Source: Arcicella sp034931005 (GTDB taxonomy: Bacteria; Bacteroidota; Bacteroidia; Cytophagales; Spirosomataceae). From it: a stretch of DNA of 64,000 nucleotides. Location of the stretch: positions 1 to 64,000 of the forward strand of contig NZ_JAYGIN010000028.1 in NCBI RefSeq assembly GCF_034931005.1, read 5' to 3'. The notes under the pieces are model-generated. The model was given only the letters and a program-made list of their open reading frames with translations. It was not told the origin of the DNA and made no database searches. The position numbers and the translations under genes were made by a program. This document shows positions 26,178-34,029 of the stretch, piece by piece; the first letter of the stretch is position 1, and every line of letters starts with the position of its first letter.

Positions 26178-26874
26178 TCATTTCTCTAAAACCCTTTTCA
26201 GTCTGAAAACCCACTGCACGCATTGTCAATTTACCGTTTTTATAAATCAAAAACGTAGGAATTTCATCAATTTTATATTCAGCAACTAATGCTTTATTAG
26301 CGTCTGAATCAACTTTTTCAAAAGCTACTTTCCCTTCCATTTCTGCTTTTAATTTATCCACGGTTGGCATCATCTTAATACAAGGCCCACACCAAGTAGC
26401 ATAAAAATCAAGTACAACTATCTTATTGTCTTTCAGCAATTTATCCATATATTCTTTTGACAAAGCATTTGATTTCTCAACTATCTTTACCCCTTCAACA
26501 GGTTTCATTTTGGTTGTCCATTTCAAGTATCCTCCGCCCATTTCATAAACTTGAGAGAAACCATTTTGCTTCATTATATTGGCAGCTTCTGAACTTCTTC
26601 CACCTGAAAGACAATAGACAAAAACGGGTTTGGTTTTATCTAAAGTCTGAATCTTTTGGGTAAAATCCGTACTTCGGTAGTCAATATTTTGGGATTTTGG
26701 CAAATGACCGCCACCATATTCGCCCGTTGTACGTACATCGACCAACTGTGCGGAGGGCATTTCTGCATATTTTTTCTCAAAATCGTCAATTGACAAAACT
26801 TGTGAGAAGCCAATTAAGGTATTTGCAAAATATACTATGGCAAAAAATATGATTGAACAAATATTATTTTTCAT
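26167..26874 (-). CDS. Exported rhodanese-thioredoxin fusion protein
   Basis: This 235-residue protein starts with a hydrophobic export signal (about 4-24). It carries a rhodanese domain at about 27-125 (LVDVRTTGEYGGGHLPKSQN, with catalytic Cys88 in VYCLSGGRSSEA) and a thioredoxin domain at about 135-235 (VVLDFYATWCGPCIKMMPT, active site Cys162 and Cys165, cis-Pro in DEIPTFLIY). Outside the cytoplasm it could couple sulfane-sulfur handling to thiol redox chemistry. Each domain appears intact. The acyltransferase gene overlaps its 3' end, so the two are probably co-transcribed, but no functional link is evident. Confidence 0.92.
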   Translation of the reverse strand: MKNNICSIIFFAIVYFANTLIGFSQVLSIDDFEKKYAEMPSAQLVDVRTTGEYGGGHLPKSQNIDYRSTDFTQKIQTLDKTKPVFVYCLSGGRSSEAANIMKQNGFSQVYEMGGGYLKWTTKMKPVEGVKIVEKSNALSKEYMDKLLKDNKIVVLDFYATWCGPCIKMMPTVDKLKAEMEGKVAFEKVDSDANKALVAEYKIDEIPTFLIYKNGKLTMRAVGFQTEKGFREMIGE

Positions 26875-26983
26875 TTTAAAGGGGATTAAAACAATTATGA
26901 CATGAAACTATTAGAAAAGTACAAACAATCTTGAAAAAAGAATTAATTTTGTTTAGAATTTCTAAGCTATGAGCTATATGCTG

Positions 26984-27077
26984 TACGCTTTAGGCAATGC
27001 TTGAATTATGAGCATATAAAATTACCCAAAAATAAACCATTTGAGTAGTAAGTTAATAGCCTATTGCCTAAAGCGTA
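26984..27077. repeat. Inverted repeat upstream of eno
   Basis: Perfect 15 bp arms TACGCTTTAGGCAAT (26984-26998) and ATTGCCTAAAGCGTA (27063-27077) are separated by 64 bp. The left side continues a 7-base rhythm (TAAGCTA, TGAGCTA, TATGCTG, TACGCTT, TAGGCAA). The right arm ends 46 bp before the eno ATG, so it may lie in the 5' leader. Confidence 0.75.
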
Positions 27078-27123
27078 AAGTCTTCGGCTAATAATTTATA
27101 ATCAAAAACAAAATCTAAGAAAA

Positions 27124-28401
27124 ATGAGTGCAATTCAGTATGTACACGCAAGACAAATTTTGGATTCACGTGGTAATCCAACTGTAGAAGTAGATATTCG
27201 TACCGAAGACGGTGCTTTTGGACGTGCCGCAGTGCCTTCTGGAGCTTCAACAGGTATTCACGAAGCAGTTGAATTACGTGACGAGGACAAAAGCACTTAC
27301 GTGGGTAAAGGCGTTTTGAAAGCCGTTGAAAACGTAAACACTACCATCGCTCAAGAATTGTGGGGTTTAGAAGTTTCTGAACAAAACATGATTGACCGTT
27401 TGATGATTGAATTGGACGGAACTCCGAACAAAAGCAAATTAGGAGCAAACGCTATTTTGGGTGTTTCTTTGGCAGTAGCTAAAGCAGCAGCTATGGAGTC
27501 AGGTTTATCATTATATCGTTACATTGGTGGTGTTAATGCTAACACGTTGCCAGTTCCAATGATGAACATCTTGAATGGTGGTTCTCACGCTGATAATTCA
27601 ATCGACTTCCAAGAATTTATGGTAATGCCAGCGAAAGCTGAATCATTCTCACACGCTTTGCGTATGGGTACTGAGGTTTTCCATGCTTTGAAAGGCGTAT
27701 TGAAATCTAAAGGATATTCAACTAACGTAGGTGATGAAGGTGGTTTTGCACCAAACATCAAGTCTAACGAAGAGGCTATCGAAATCGTTTTACAATCAAT
27801 CGAAAAAGCAGGCTACAAACCAGGTGAAGAAATTTTCATCGCTATGGATGCTGCTGCTTCTGAATTCTATGACGAAAAAACGGGTCTTTATACATTCAAG
27901 AAATCTGATGGTAAGCAATTGAACAACATGGAAATGGCTGCTTATTGGAAAACTTGGGCTGACAAATATCCAATCATTTCTATCGAAGACGGTATGGCTG
28001 AAGATGACTGGGCAGGTTGGAAAGAACAAACTAACTTAATTGGTAACAAATGTCAATTAGTTGGTGATGATTTATTTGTAACTAACGTAAAACGTTTACA
28101 AATGGGTATCGAGCAAGGCGTTGCAAACGCTGTATTGGTAAAAGTAAACCAAATTGGTTCTTTAACTGAAACAATCGACACAATCAACTTAGCAAAACGT
28201 AATTCATACAAAAACATCATGTCTCACCGTTCAGGTGAAACTGAAGATGCTACCATTGCTGACTTAGCAGTAGCATTGAACACAGGTCAAATCAAAACTG
28301 GTTCGGCTTCACGTTCAGACCGTATGGCAAAATACAATCAATTACTTCGTATCGAAGAGGAATTAGGAGCAAACGCTTACTTCCCAGGATTGAATATGTA
28401 A
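27124..28401 (+). CDS. eno: Enolase
   Basis: Enolase converts 2-phosphoglycerate to phosphoenolpyruvate in glycolysis. The 425 residues show the family's full set of motifs. These are ARQILDSRGNPTVEVD at the N-terminus, GASTGIHEAVELRD, NGGSHADNSIDFQEFM, GDEGGFAPN (catalytic Glu), metal ligands in AMDAAASEFYD, ISIEDGMAEDDW and LVGDDLFVTN, and the signature VLVKVNQIGSLTET followed by SHRSGETEDATIADLAV. It is a single-gene unit with a strong terminator and a large inverted repeat upstream. Confidence 0.99.
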   Translation: MSAIQYVHARQILDSRGNPTVEVDIRTEDGAFGRAAVPSGASTGIHEAVELRDEDKSTYVGKGVLKAVENVNTTIAQELWGLEVSEQNMIDRLMIELDGTPNKSKLGANAILGVSLAVAKAAAMESGLSLYRYIGGVNANTLPVPMMNILNGGSHADNSIDFQEFMVMPAKAESFSHALRMGTEVFHALKGVLKSKGYSTNVGDEGGFAPNIKSNEEAIEIVLQSIEKAGYKPGEEIFIAMDAAASEFYDEKTGLYTFKKSDGKQLNNMEMAAYWKTWADKYPIISIEDGMAEDDWAGWKEQTNLIGNKCQLVGDDLFVTNVKRLQMGIEQGVANAVLVKVNQIGSLTETIDTINLAKRNSYKNIMSHRSGETEDATIADLAVALNTGQIKTGSASRSDRMAKYNQLLRIEEELGANAYFPGLNM

Positions 28402-28417
28402 TCTTGATTGAAACATT

Positions 28418-28456
28418 AAAAACGCCTTGTAGAATCTTTCTGCAAGGCGTTTTTTG
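28418..28456 (+). terminator. Intrinsic terminator after eno
   Basis: AAAAACGCCTTG pairs with CAAGGCGTTTTT; the T run continues on the plus strand. Confidence 0.9.
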
Positions 28457-28488
28457 TTATACAAATTTTATCAGCACACATAATTCCC

Positions 28489-28496
28489 TATTTTTG
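28489..28496 (+). promoter_or_regulatory. Bacteroidetes -7 promoter element (TATTTTTG)
   Basis: TATTTTTG fits TAnnTTTG and is 16 bp before the K+ channel ATG. A -33 TTTG at the usual spacing is missing. Confidence 0.5.
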
Positions 28497-28512
28497 TACA
28501 AAAGCTGATTAT

Positions 28513-29325
28513 ATGACTTCTTTTAGAAAACGTGTACACAATATTCTCGAAATCTCTATCCGACGAAAAAGCGGCATTAGTTTCGTCATTAACCTCTTTT
28601 TGACAGTCGTTATTTTCCTCAACACTCTCTCTATTATTTTGCATACAGTTCCTTCAATCAGAGAAAAATATGAGCGTTTTTTTCATGAATTTGAAGTATT
28701 CTCCGTTACCGTTTTTGCCATCGAATATCTACTTAGGATTTGGTCTTGTGTGGAAAATGACAAATATAAACACCCACTAAGAGGTCGTTTAAAATTCATT
28801 TTTTCTGTTTGGGGACTTATTGATTTACTGGCAATTCTACCTTTTTTTGCTTCTTATTTCATCAAAGATTTAGGCTTTATCCGTATATTGAGATTATTGA
28901 GAATGTTACGTTTATTCAGAGTAAGCAAGTATTTTCATGCCTTAATTGTAATTCAGCGAGTAGTAAAAGATAAACAGGAAGAGTTAGTTTTGAGTATGGT
29001 TTTTATCCTTTTTACCCTTATTATTTCTTCGAGTTTGGTGTATTATGTAGAACATCCTGCCCAACCAGAAGCATTTAGTAGTATTCCAGAAGCGATGTGG
29101 TGGGGTGTCAATAATATGACTACTGCTGGTTATGGAGATTTAAAACCAATCACGCCATTAGGGAAAGTTTTAGGTGGAATCATTGCCATTTTGGGTGTAT
29201 CATTTTTTGCTTTACCAACGGGTATTTTAGCATCAGGATTTGCAGAACAAATTCGTGAACAGGGAGAAAGAAGAAAAATTAAATGTCCTCATTGTGGAAA
29301 AGATTTTCATGAGCATAAACATTGA
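28513..29325 (+). CDS. Voltage-gated potassium channel with C-terminal zinc-ribbon-like tail
   Basis: This 270-residue six-helix cation channel lies in the inner membrane. The S4 voltage sensor is FIRILRLLRMLRLFRVSKYF near 136-155, with Arg at every third position. The pore loop is WWGVNNMTTAGYGDLKP near 197-214, with filter TAGYGD instead of the common TVGYGD. S6 follows. The C-terminus KIKCPHCGKDFHEHKH has two Cys and three His that could bind a metal, which is not standard for KvAP/Kch-like channels. The gene stands alone between an intrinsic terminator and a tandem repeat array. Confidence 0.9.
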   Translation: MTSFRKRVHNILEISIRRKSGISFVINLFLTVVIFLNTLSIILHTVPSIREKYERFFHEFEVFSVTVFAIEYLLRIWSCVENDKYKHPLRGRLKFIFSVWGLIDLLAILPFFASYFIKDLGFIRILRLLRMLRLFRVSKYFHALIVIQRVVKDKQEELVLSMVFILFTLIISSSLVYYVEHPAQPEAFSSIPEAMWWGVNNMTTAGYGDLKPITPLGKVLGGIIAILGVSFFALPTGILASGFAEQIREQGERRKIKCPHCGKDFHEHKH

Positions 29326-29338
29326 TTATTTTTTGGTA

Positions 29339-29640
29339 GAGACAAGGCACTGCCTTGTCTAAAGGACGGAAATAGGACAACAGTCTAACAGATGTTTGAA
29401 GGCACTGCCTTGTCTAAAGGACGGAAATAGGCCAACAGTCTAACAGATGTTTGAAAGCACTGCCTTATCTAAAGGACGAAAATAGGACAACAGTCTAACA
29501 GATATTGTGAAAGCACAGCCTTATCTAAAGGACGAAAATAGGACAACAGTCTAACAGATGTTTGAAATCACTGCCTTCTCTAAAGGACGAAAATAGTAAC
29601 ATCCTAATGCAAAAAAGAGACAAGGCAGTGCCTTGTCTCT
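29339..29640. repeat. 55-bp tandem repeat array (about 4.5 units) ending in palindromes
   Basis: Units begin at 29346, 29401, 29456, 29512 and 29567 (55, 55, 56 and 55 bp apart). They share GGCACTGCCTTGTCTAAAGG...GGACAACAGTCTAACAGATG...TTTGAA. The fifth unit is cut after about 30 bp. Each unit carries the near-palindrome AAGGCACTGCCTT. The array is bounded by complete palindromes GAGACAAGGCACTGCCTTGTCT (29340-29361) and AGAGACAAGGCAGTGCC... (29616-29640). No long open frame runs through it, and there are no unique spacers. Confidence 0.9.
29609..29640 (-). terminator. Intrinsic terminator of the ccm operon, built from the repeat palindrome
   Basis: Read on the minus strand, AGAGACAAGGCA-CTGCCTTGTCTC is followed by TTTTTTG, 20 bp after the ccmF stop codon. 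The array's end palindrome thus doubles as the operon terminator. Confidence 0.8.
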
Positions 29641-29659
29641 ACAAATAATATTGTAATCC

Positions 29660-32230
29660 TTATAATCCTTTATCTCTCATCAATTTAAACTCACGATAAC
29701 GTCTGATAATTGCCATTGTGAAGCCAACCATTAATACCAAAGTACCAATCCATAATAGATTAATTAATGGTTTTTCAATTGCTTTTAAAACTACATAATC
29801 TCTTTGTGTTGTATTGAAGGCAAAACCAAATTTACCTGTTTTAGGGTCAATATTAGTAAATTTTGCTCTGATGCCTACTTCGTTATTTTCAATCGGTGGC
29901 ATCGCTACCATTCCATCACGAATTACAAAAGTTGGTTTCACTTCATATTGGATAAACTCCTTACCCATTACTTTTATCGTAGCCTGAACCGCTGCATCGT
30001 TTGGTCCTAATGGTTTTCCTTCAAATTCATTGACACGAGTAACATTATCCAAAACCGCTACGTAATCGTTCAAGAAAAAAGTATCTTTTACTGCAATGGT
30101 ATAATCTTCCGTTTTGCTCCATTCACGTTGGTCTAAGTCTGGTGCAAGGGCAACGTAAGTGTATAAATCCGTCCCAACATTACGTTTGAGAGCTGGAGAC
30201 ACAGAATTACCCATTTTCTTATTAATTTGAAAACGTGGGTAAAGCGTTGTTACTCGTCCGTCTTTATCTCTAAAATCAATTTCATAATATTTATTTTCTG
30301 GGAAAACGGGCAAAGTATCACCTTTTGAATAGTATTTCTTTCCTTTCTGTTCAATGTCTTGTAAAGCAATAGCATGGAAATCATTTTCAATAATTTCTAC
30401 CTGCTCAGGACGAAGATAATCAGGCAATTCACGTCCTTCTACACGCACACCCTTGTAAGTGAGCGTATAATTATCCATTTTCTGAGGCGTATTCAGCCAC
30501 AACATCACGTTTTCTTTATTTTCTTTTCCGTTGTTTTCTGTGAATGATTTATCGTTAGAAATATTAAAACCTGCGGTATTGATTGATACAACTTTTGAAT
30601 ATCCCGAAGAAAATAATATTCCCAAAAGCATCATTGCTACACCAATATGTGTAACTGCACCGCCCGAAAGTTTGTAATTCCCTTTGAAAATATCAAACAA
30701 AATTGAGCCGTTTGTCAAAATGGAGAATATTCCACCAAACAATAAAACGATATATGTTGGCGAATCAAAGAAATCGCCTGTTTGAGATTTTGTTGTAAAG
30801 AAAATCACAACAAAGGTCAAAATCAAACTTGCTAATAAAGGCATAAGAAAGTATTTGGCGAAGTTTTCTTGCTTGATTTTTTTCCACCAAAATGATTGTC
30901 CAATGCCCGAAAACACTGCAATTCCAACGCCAAACCATAACTGAAACTTAGAATAATAATTGGCAGCATCGGCAGGAGGAGCTAATTTTGAAACAAAGCC
31001 TAACCCTTCCACAATTTTGTTATAAACAGGTAATGAGGTTGCCGCAATAATCTGAAAAGCAGACAGACAGAGCGTCGTTGCCCCCATGAAAATCCAAAAT
31101 TCACGGCTATAAGTTGACACTTCTTTTTCGTCTGATGGTACTTCTTTCCACCTCCATACCAATAAACCAATGGCGATAAACAGGAAGAAAAGTAAATAAA
31201 TCAATAACTGACCAGAAAGTCCTAAATCTGTAAATGAGTGAACTGAGGCCTCTCCCAAAATACCGCTTCTGTTCAGGAATGTGGAGTATAAAACCAAAAT
31301 AAACGTGGCTATCACCAAAATAAATGAGGTTCTCAAAGCCGTCTGGTTCGTTTTGTAAATAATCATACAGTGAATGGTTGCTACCAATACCAACCAAGGC
31401 ACAAACGACGCATTTTCAACGGGGTCCCAGTTCCAATATCCACCAAAGTTTAGAGTTTCATAAGCCCAATATCCACCCATGATAATTCCTACACCCAAAA
31501 CCAAACCCGAAAACAAAGCCCAAGGCAAAGCTGGACGAATCCATGCTGAATATTCACGTCTCCATAAACCTGCCATTGCATAGGCAAAAGGAATTAAAGT
31601 AGTCGCAAAACCTAAAAAAAGCGTTGGCGGGTGAATTACCATCCAATAATTTTGAAGCAAAGGATTCAAACCTCTACCATCTTCGGCAATAAAATCGGGT
31701 TTCATTTGCCAAATGGGTAAATCAGGCATGGCTTCTCGCATCATCAAGAATGGTGATGAACCAATTTTCAAGTCGATTACAGGTAAAACTACACCCAAAA
31801 TCATCGAACAAAGGAATGTTTGAACTGCTGCAAAAATTGCCATTACAGGAGCTTCCCAATGTTTATTAGTTTTGATAAGTACAATGCCTAAAACGGCGTG
31901 CCAAAATATCCACAGGAGGAAACTTCCCTCCTGCCCTTCCCAGAAACAAGAAATAATATAATAAACAGGCAATGCTTTGGACGAGTGCGACCAAGCGTAA
32001 TGATACTCAAAATAATGGTTATAAATAATTGAGAATAAAGAAATTATCACTCCCACAACTGCTGCACCATGCACATAAAAAGCATAGCGAGAAAAGCGTT
32101 TCCAAGATTCTTGTTGGTCTAAATCAGTGGTTTGTACAGATTTGAAATAGCCAAAAGTTGCAATTACTGATGCCACAAATGACAGAATAATAAACAAATG
32201 ACCTATATTTCCGATGGTTGTATGAAACAT
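29660..32230 (-). CDS. ccmF: Cytochrome c haem lyase subunit CcmF
   Basis: CcmF is the large membrane subunit that ligates haem to apocytochrome c outside the cytoplasmic membrane. The 856 residues include many membrane helices and the tryptophan-rich WWD signature in GGYWNWDPVENASFVPWLVL near residue 250. Conserved external His candidates are in HYAWSHSS and HPPTLFLGF. A long periplasmic domain follows after about residue 560, and a final helix lies near the C-terminus. It is longer than E. coli CcmF (about 650), mainly through this periplasmic segment. It is the last gene of ccmB-C-D-E-F. Confidence 0.96.
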   Translation of the reverse strand: MFHTTIGNIGHLFIILSFVASVIATFGYFKSVQTTDLDQQESWKRFSRYAFYVHGAAVVGVIISLFSIIYNHYFEYHYAWSHSSKALPVYYIISCFWEGQEGSFLLWIFWHAVLGIVLIKTNKHWEAPVMAIFAAVQTFLCSMILGVVLPVIDLKIGSSPFLMMREAMPDLPIWQMKPDFIAEDGRGLNPLLQNYWMVIHPPTLFLGFATTLIPFAYAMAGLWRREYSAWIRPALPWALFSGLVLGVGIIMGGYWAYETLNFGGYWNWDPVENASFVPWLVLVATIHCMIIYKTNQTALRTSFILVIATFILVLYSTFLNRSGILGEASVHSFTDLGLSGQLLIYLLFFLFIAIGLLVWRWKEVPSDEKEVSTYSREFWIFMGATTLCLSAFQIIAATSLPVYNKIVEGLGFVSKLAPPADAANYYSKFQLWFGVGIAVFSGIGQSFWWKKIKQENFAKYFLMPLLASLILTFVVIFFTTKSQTGDFFDSPTYIVLLFGGIFSILTNGSILFDIFKGNYKLSGGAVTHIGVAMMLLGILFSSGYSKVVSINTAGFNISNDKSFTENNGKENKENVMLWLNTPQKMDNYTLTYKGVRVEGRELPDYLRPEQVEIIENDFHAIALQDIEQKGKKYYSKGDTLPVFPENKYYEIDFRDKDGRVTTLYPRFQINKKMGNSVSPALKRNVGTDLYTYVALAPDLDQREWSKTEDYTIAVKDTFFLNDYVAVLDNVTRVNEFEGKPLGPNDAAVQATIKVMGKEFIQYEVKPTFVIRDGMVAMPPIENNEVGIRAKFTNIDPKTGKFGFAFNTTQRDYVVLKAIEKPLINLLWIGTLVLMVGFTMAIIRRYREFKLMRDKGL

Positions 32231-32267
32231 TTTTGTTTTGGGTACTTAATTTAATACTTGTGAAAAT

Positions 32268-32372
32268 GAGGCTACACAAAGAACCACAGTGAAAAATGAG
32301 AGCCACAGAAAATATACTTTAAAAACCTCTGTGGCTCTCATTTCTAACCTCTGTGGTTCTCTGTGTAGCCTC
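32268..32372. repeat. Nested long hairpin between ccmE and ccmF
   Basis: The outer arms GAGGCTACACAAAGAACCAC (from 32268) and GTGGTTCTCTGTGTAGCCTC (to 32372) match over 22 bp with one mismatch. The inner arms AAATGAGAGCCACAG and CTGTGGCTCTCATTT match perfectly over 15 bp. In mRNA this would be a very stable structure between the ccmE stop and the ccmF start. Confidence 0.9.
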
Positions 32373-32408
32373 AAACTACTGTCTCTTATAATTGCTAAGA
32401 GTTTATAA

Positions 32409-32849
32409 TTATGACTGTTTTGCTGTTTTTTCTACTTCTTTAAATTCAGCATTACCGTCTTGATATTTTGAAGGACATTTCAACAAAATTTTCTCACACT
32501 TGAAAACCTGTCCTTCCATGCTACCAATAATAACGATTTGTTCTGCCTTACCTAAATCTTGTGGTTTAGGAGCATTATATACTACTTTTTGTGAACGACC
32601 TTTGTTATCAGTTAACGTAAATTCTAAGTGATTGGCATCAATGGCTGGGTTATAAATCAAATCCTCAATATCACCAGTAGCACTTTTCTTTAGTTTACCT
32701 ACCACATGAACTTGATTTACATCACCGCTTTTAGCCTTCACTTCTGCATCTGCAAAATCAGTATAGGTACTTGCTTCTGTACCCGTTGAAACAAGGATTG
32801 CAACAGCAATAGCAATCACGATAAGTCCAAAAATATGTGTCTTTTTCAT
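32409..32849 (-). CDS. ccmE: Cytochrome c maturation haem chaperone CcmE (CxxxY type)
   Basis: CcmE carries haem from the CcmABCD exporter to the CcmFH ligase. The 146 residues comprise an N-terminal membrane anchor (about 6-22) and an OB-fold (VHVVGKLKKSATGDIEDLIY, LEFTLTDN, VVYNAPKPQDLGKAEQIVIIG). The haem-attachment motif is CPSKY (Cys125, Tyr129) where classical CcmE has HxxxY. Variants with Cys in place of the binding His are known from some archaea and bacteria. Position between ccmD and ccmF supports the call. Confidence 0.92.
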   Translation of the reverse strand: MKKTHIFGLIVIAIAVAILVSTGTEASTYTDFADAEVKAKSGDVNQVHVVGKLKKSATGDIEDLIYNPAIDANHLEFTLTDNKGRSQKVVYNAPKPQDLGKAEQIVIIGSMEGQVFKCEKILLKCPSKYQDGNAEFKEVEKTAKQS

Positions 32850-32861
32850 ATTTAGTTGTTA

Positions 32862-32940
32862 GGATTTAGGGGTTAGTGATTAGGTTTTAGTATGTAAGTT
32901 TGTAAATACTAAAACCTAATAACCAACACCTAAAACCTAT
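32862..32940. repeat. Heptad-word hairpin overlapping the ccmD stop codon
   Basis: The left arm is five 7-base words (GGATTTA, GGGGTTA, GTGATTA, GGTTTTA, GTATGTA; 32862-32896). The right arm is five more (ATACTAA, AACCTAA, TAACCAA, CACCTAA, AACCTAT; 32906-32940). The central 15 bp of the arms are perfectly complementary. The last right-hand word contains the ccmD stop codon (32937-32939). Confidence 0.85.
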
Positions 32941-33158
32941 TTTTTTAATTGTTTTTCTAACTTTGAAATTTTACTATCAAGGTTTATTAAATAAACGATG
33001 ATGCCCGTAAAAATGGTTGCAACGACAGCTACAACTACATAAATTCTACCATCAGCATACAATTTGTCTGCCATGTCTATTTCATTAGAAGCATTATCTT
33101 GGGCGAACAAACTTACCGAGATTAATAAAAACGTGATTAGGGAAAGTAATTTTTTCAT
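32937..33158 (-). CDS. ccmD: CcmD-like small membrane protein
   Basis: This 73-residue protein has an N-terminal signal-like segment (MKKLLSLITFLLISVSLFA) and one further membrane helix (about 39-58, YVVVAVVATIFTGIIVYLIN), followed by a charged tail KISKLEKQLKK. It has little sequence identity to E. coli CcmD, but its size, topology and position between ccmC and ccmE match that subunit. CcmD aids release of haem-loaded CcmE. The right arm of a heptad-word hairpin covers its stop codon. Confidence 0.75.
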   Translation of the reverse strand: MKKLLSLITFLLISVSLFAQDNASNEIDMADKLYADGRIYVVVAVVATIFTGIIVYLINLDSKISKLEKQLKK

Positions 33159-33210
33159 TTTAAAATATTATAAAGTCTTCAAAATTATTTTAAGATTGAT
33201 TCAATATGGA

Positions 33211-33873
33211 CTAATTTTCAGCTAAACTCTGTTCAATTTTTTTCAGTCTCAATCTCAAATTAGTAATCCAATAACCCAGACAAATCCAACCAAGACACGC
33301 AGGGTAAAATACAATTCTCATGGTATGCTCGGTATCCATTGGTTTAAAACCTGGATTTCCACCATTTCCTGGATGAAGAGAATCGGTCATTCTTGGAAGA
33401 ATAATCAATAAAGGTATCAACAAGGCTACCGCAAAAATATTGTAAATGGCAGAAATTCTTGCCCTTTGTTGTTCATCGTTGAATGAACCACGCAAGATGA
33501 TATAAGCGAAATAAATCAACAATCCGATTGCCGCACCATTGAGTTTTACATCATTTGTCCACCAAGCTCCCCACGTATATCTTGCCCAAATACTTCCCGT
33601 TGCAATCCCAACAATTCCGAATAAAATTCCTGTACTGGCGTATTCAGCAGCTTTTGTATCAAATAACGTTTGTGGACTACGTAGGTATTTGATTGAATTC
33701 CAAACCGACACACTCAACATCGTAAACATCCCGAACCACATGGGTACGTGAAAATACAAATTACGTGCTGTCTCATGCAAAACAGGCTGACGTGGAATTC
33801 TACCAAGAAATCCCCAAATTAATACATAGTAAAGTAGCCCTACGGCTAAGAATTTATACCAATTGTTTTTCAT
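33211..33873 (-). CDS. ccmC: Haem exporter subunit CcmC
   Basis: CcmC loads haem onto CcmE outside the membrane. The 220 residues form about six membrane helices with the WWD motif in RYTWGAWWTNDVKLNGAAIG near residue 110. His residues flank it (NLYFHVPMWFGMF and TDSLHPGNGG). Length fits CcmC (about 240) rather than the larger CcsA/CcmF. It sits 52 bp upstream of ccmD and 156 bp downstream of ccmB, with a heptad-word hairpin in the latter gap. Confidence 0.94.
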   Translation of the reverse strand: MKNNWYKFLAVGLLYYVLIWGFLGRIPRQPVLHETARNLYFHVPMWFGMFTMLSVSVWNSIKYLRSPQTLFDTKAAEYASTGILFGIVGIATGSIWARYTWGAWWTNDVKLNGAAIGLLIYFAYIILRGSFNDEQQRARISAIYNIFAVALLIPLLIILPRMTDSLHPGNGGNPGFKPMDTEHTMRIVFYPACLGWICLGYWITNLRLRLKKIEQSLAEN

Positions 33874-33878
33874 AATAC

Positions 33879-34017
33879 CAGTTATCAGTAAACAATTATC
33901 AGTTATCAGTCGGACTGCAAATAGTTAGCCTGTAAACCTCTAAAACATTCATTGATAAGTCTATTTTATATCACTATACTTTTTAATCTCTATTTTCTAT
34001 TAACTGTTTACTGATAA
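33879..34017. repeat. Heptad-word inverted repeat between ccmB and ccmC
   Basis: Five 7-base words (CAGTTAT, CAGTAAA, CAATTAT, CAGTTAT, CAGTCGG) run from 33879 to 33913. The other arm at 34001-34017 (TAACTGTTTACTGATAA) is the reverse complement of 33882-33898 with one mismatch. The loop is about 100 bp and AT-rich. Confidence 0.8.
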
Positions 34018-34029
34018 TTGTAAACTGAA

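Noticed and set aside
29339..29640. CRISPR-like array
   Set aside because: Units are repeated over their full 55 bp with no unique spacers, and no cas genes are nearby. It is a tandem repeat.
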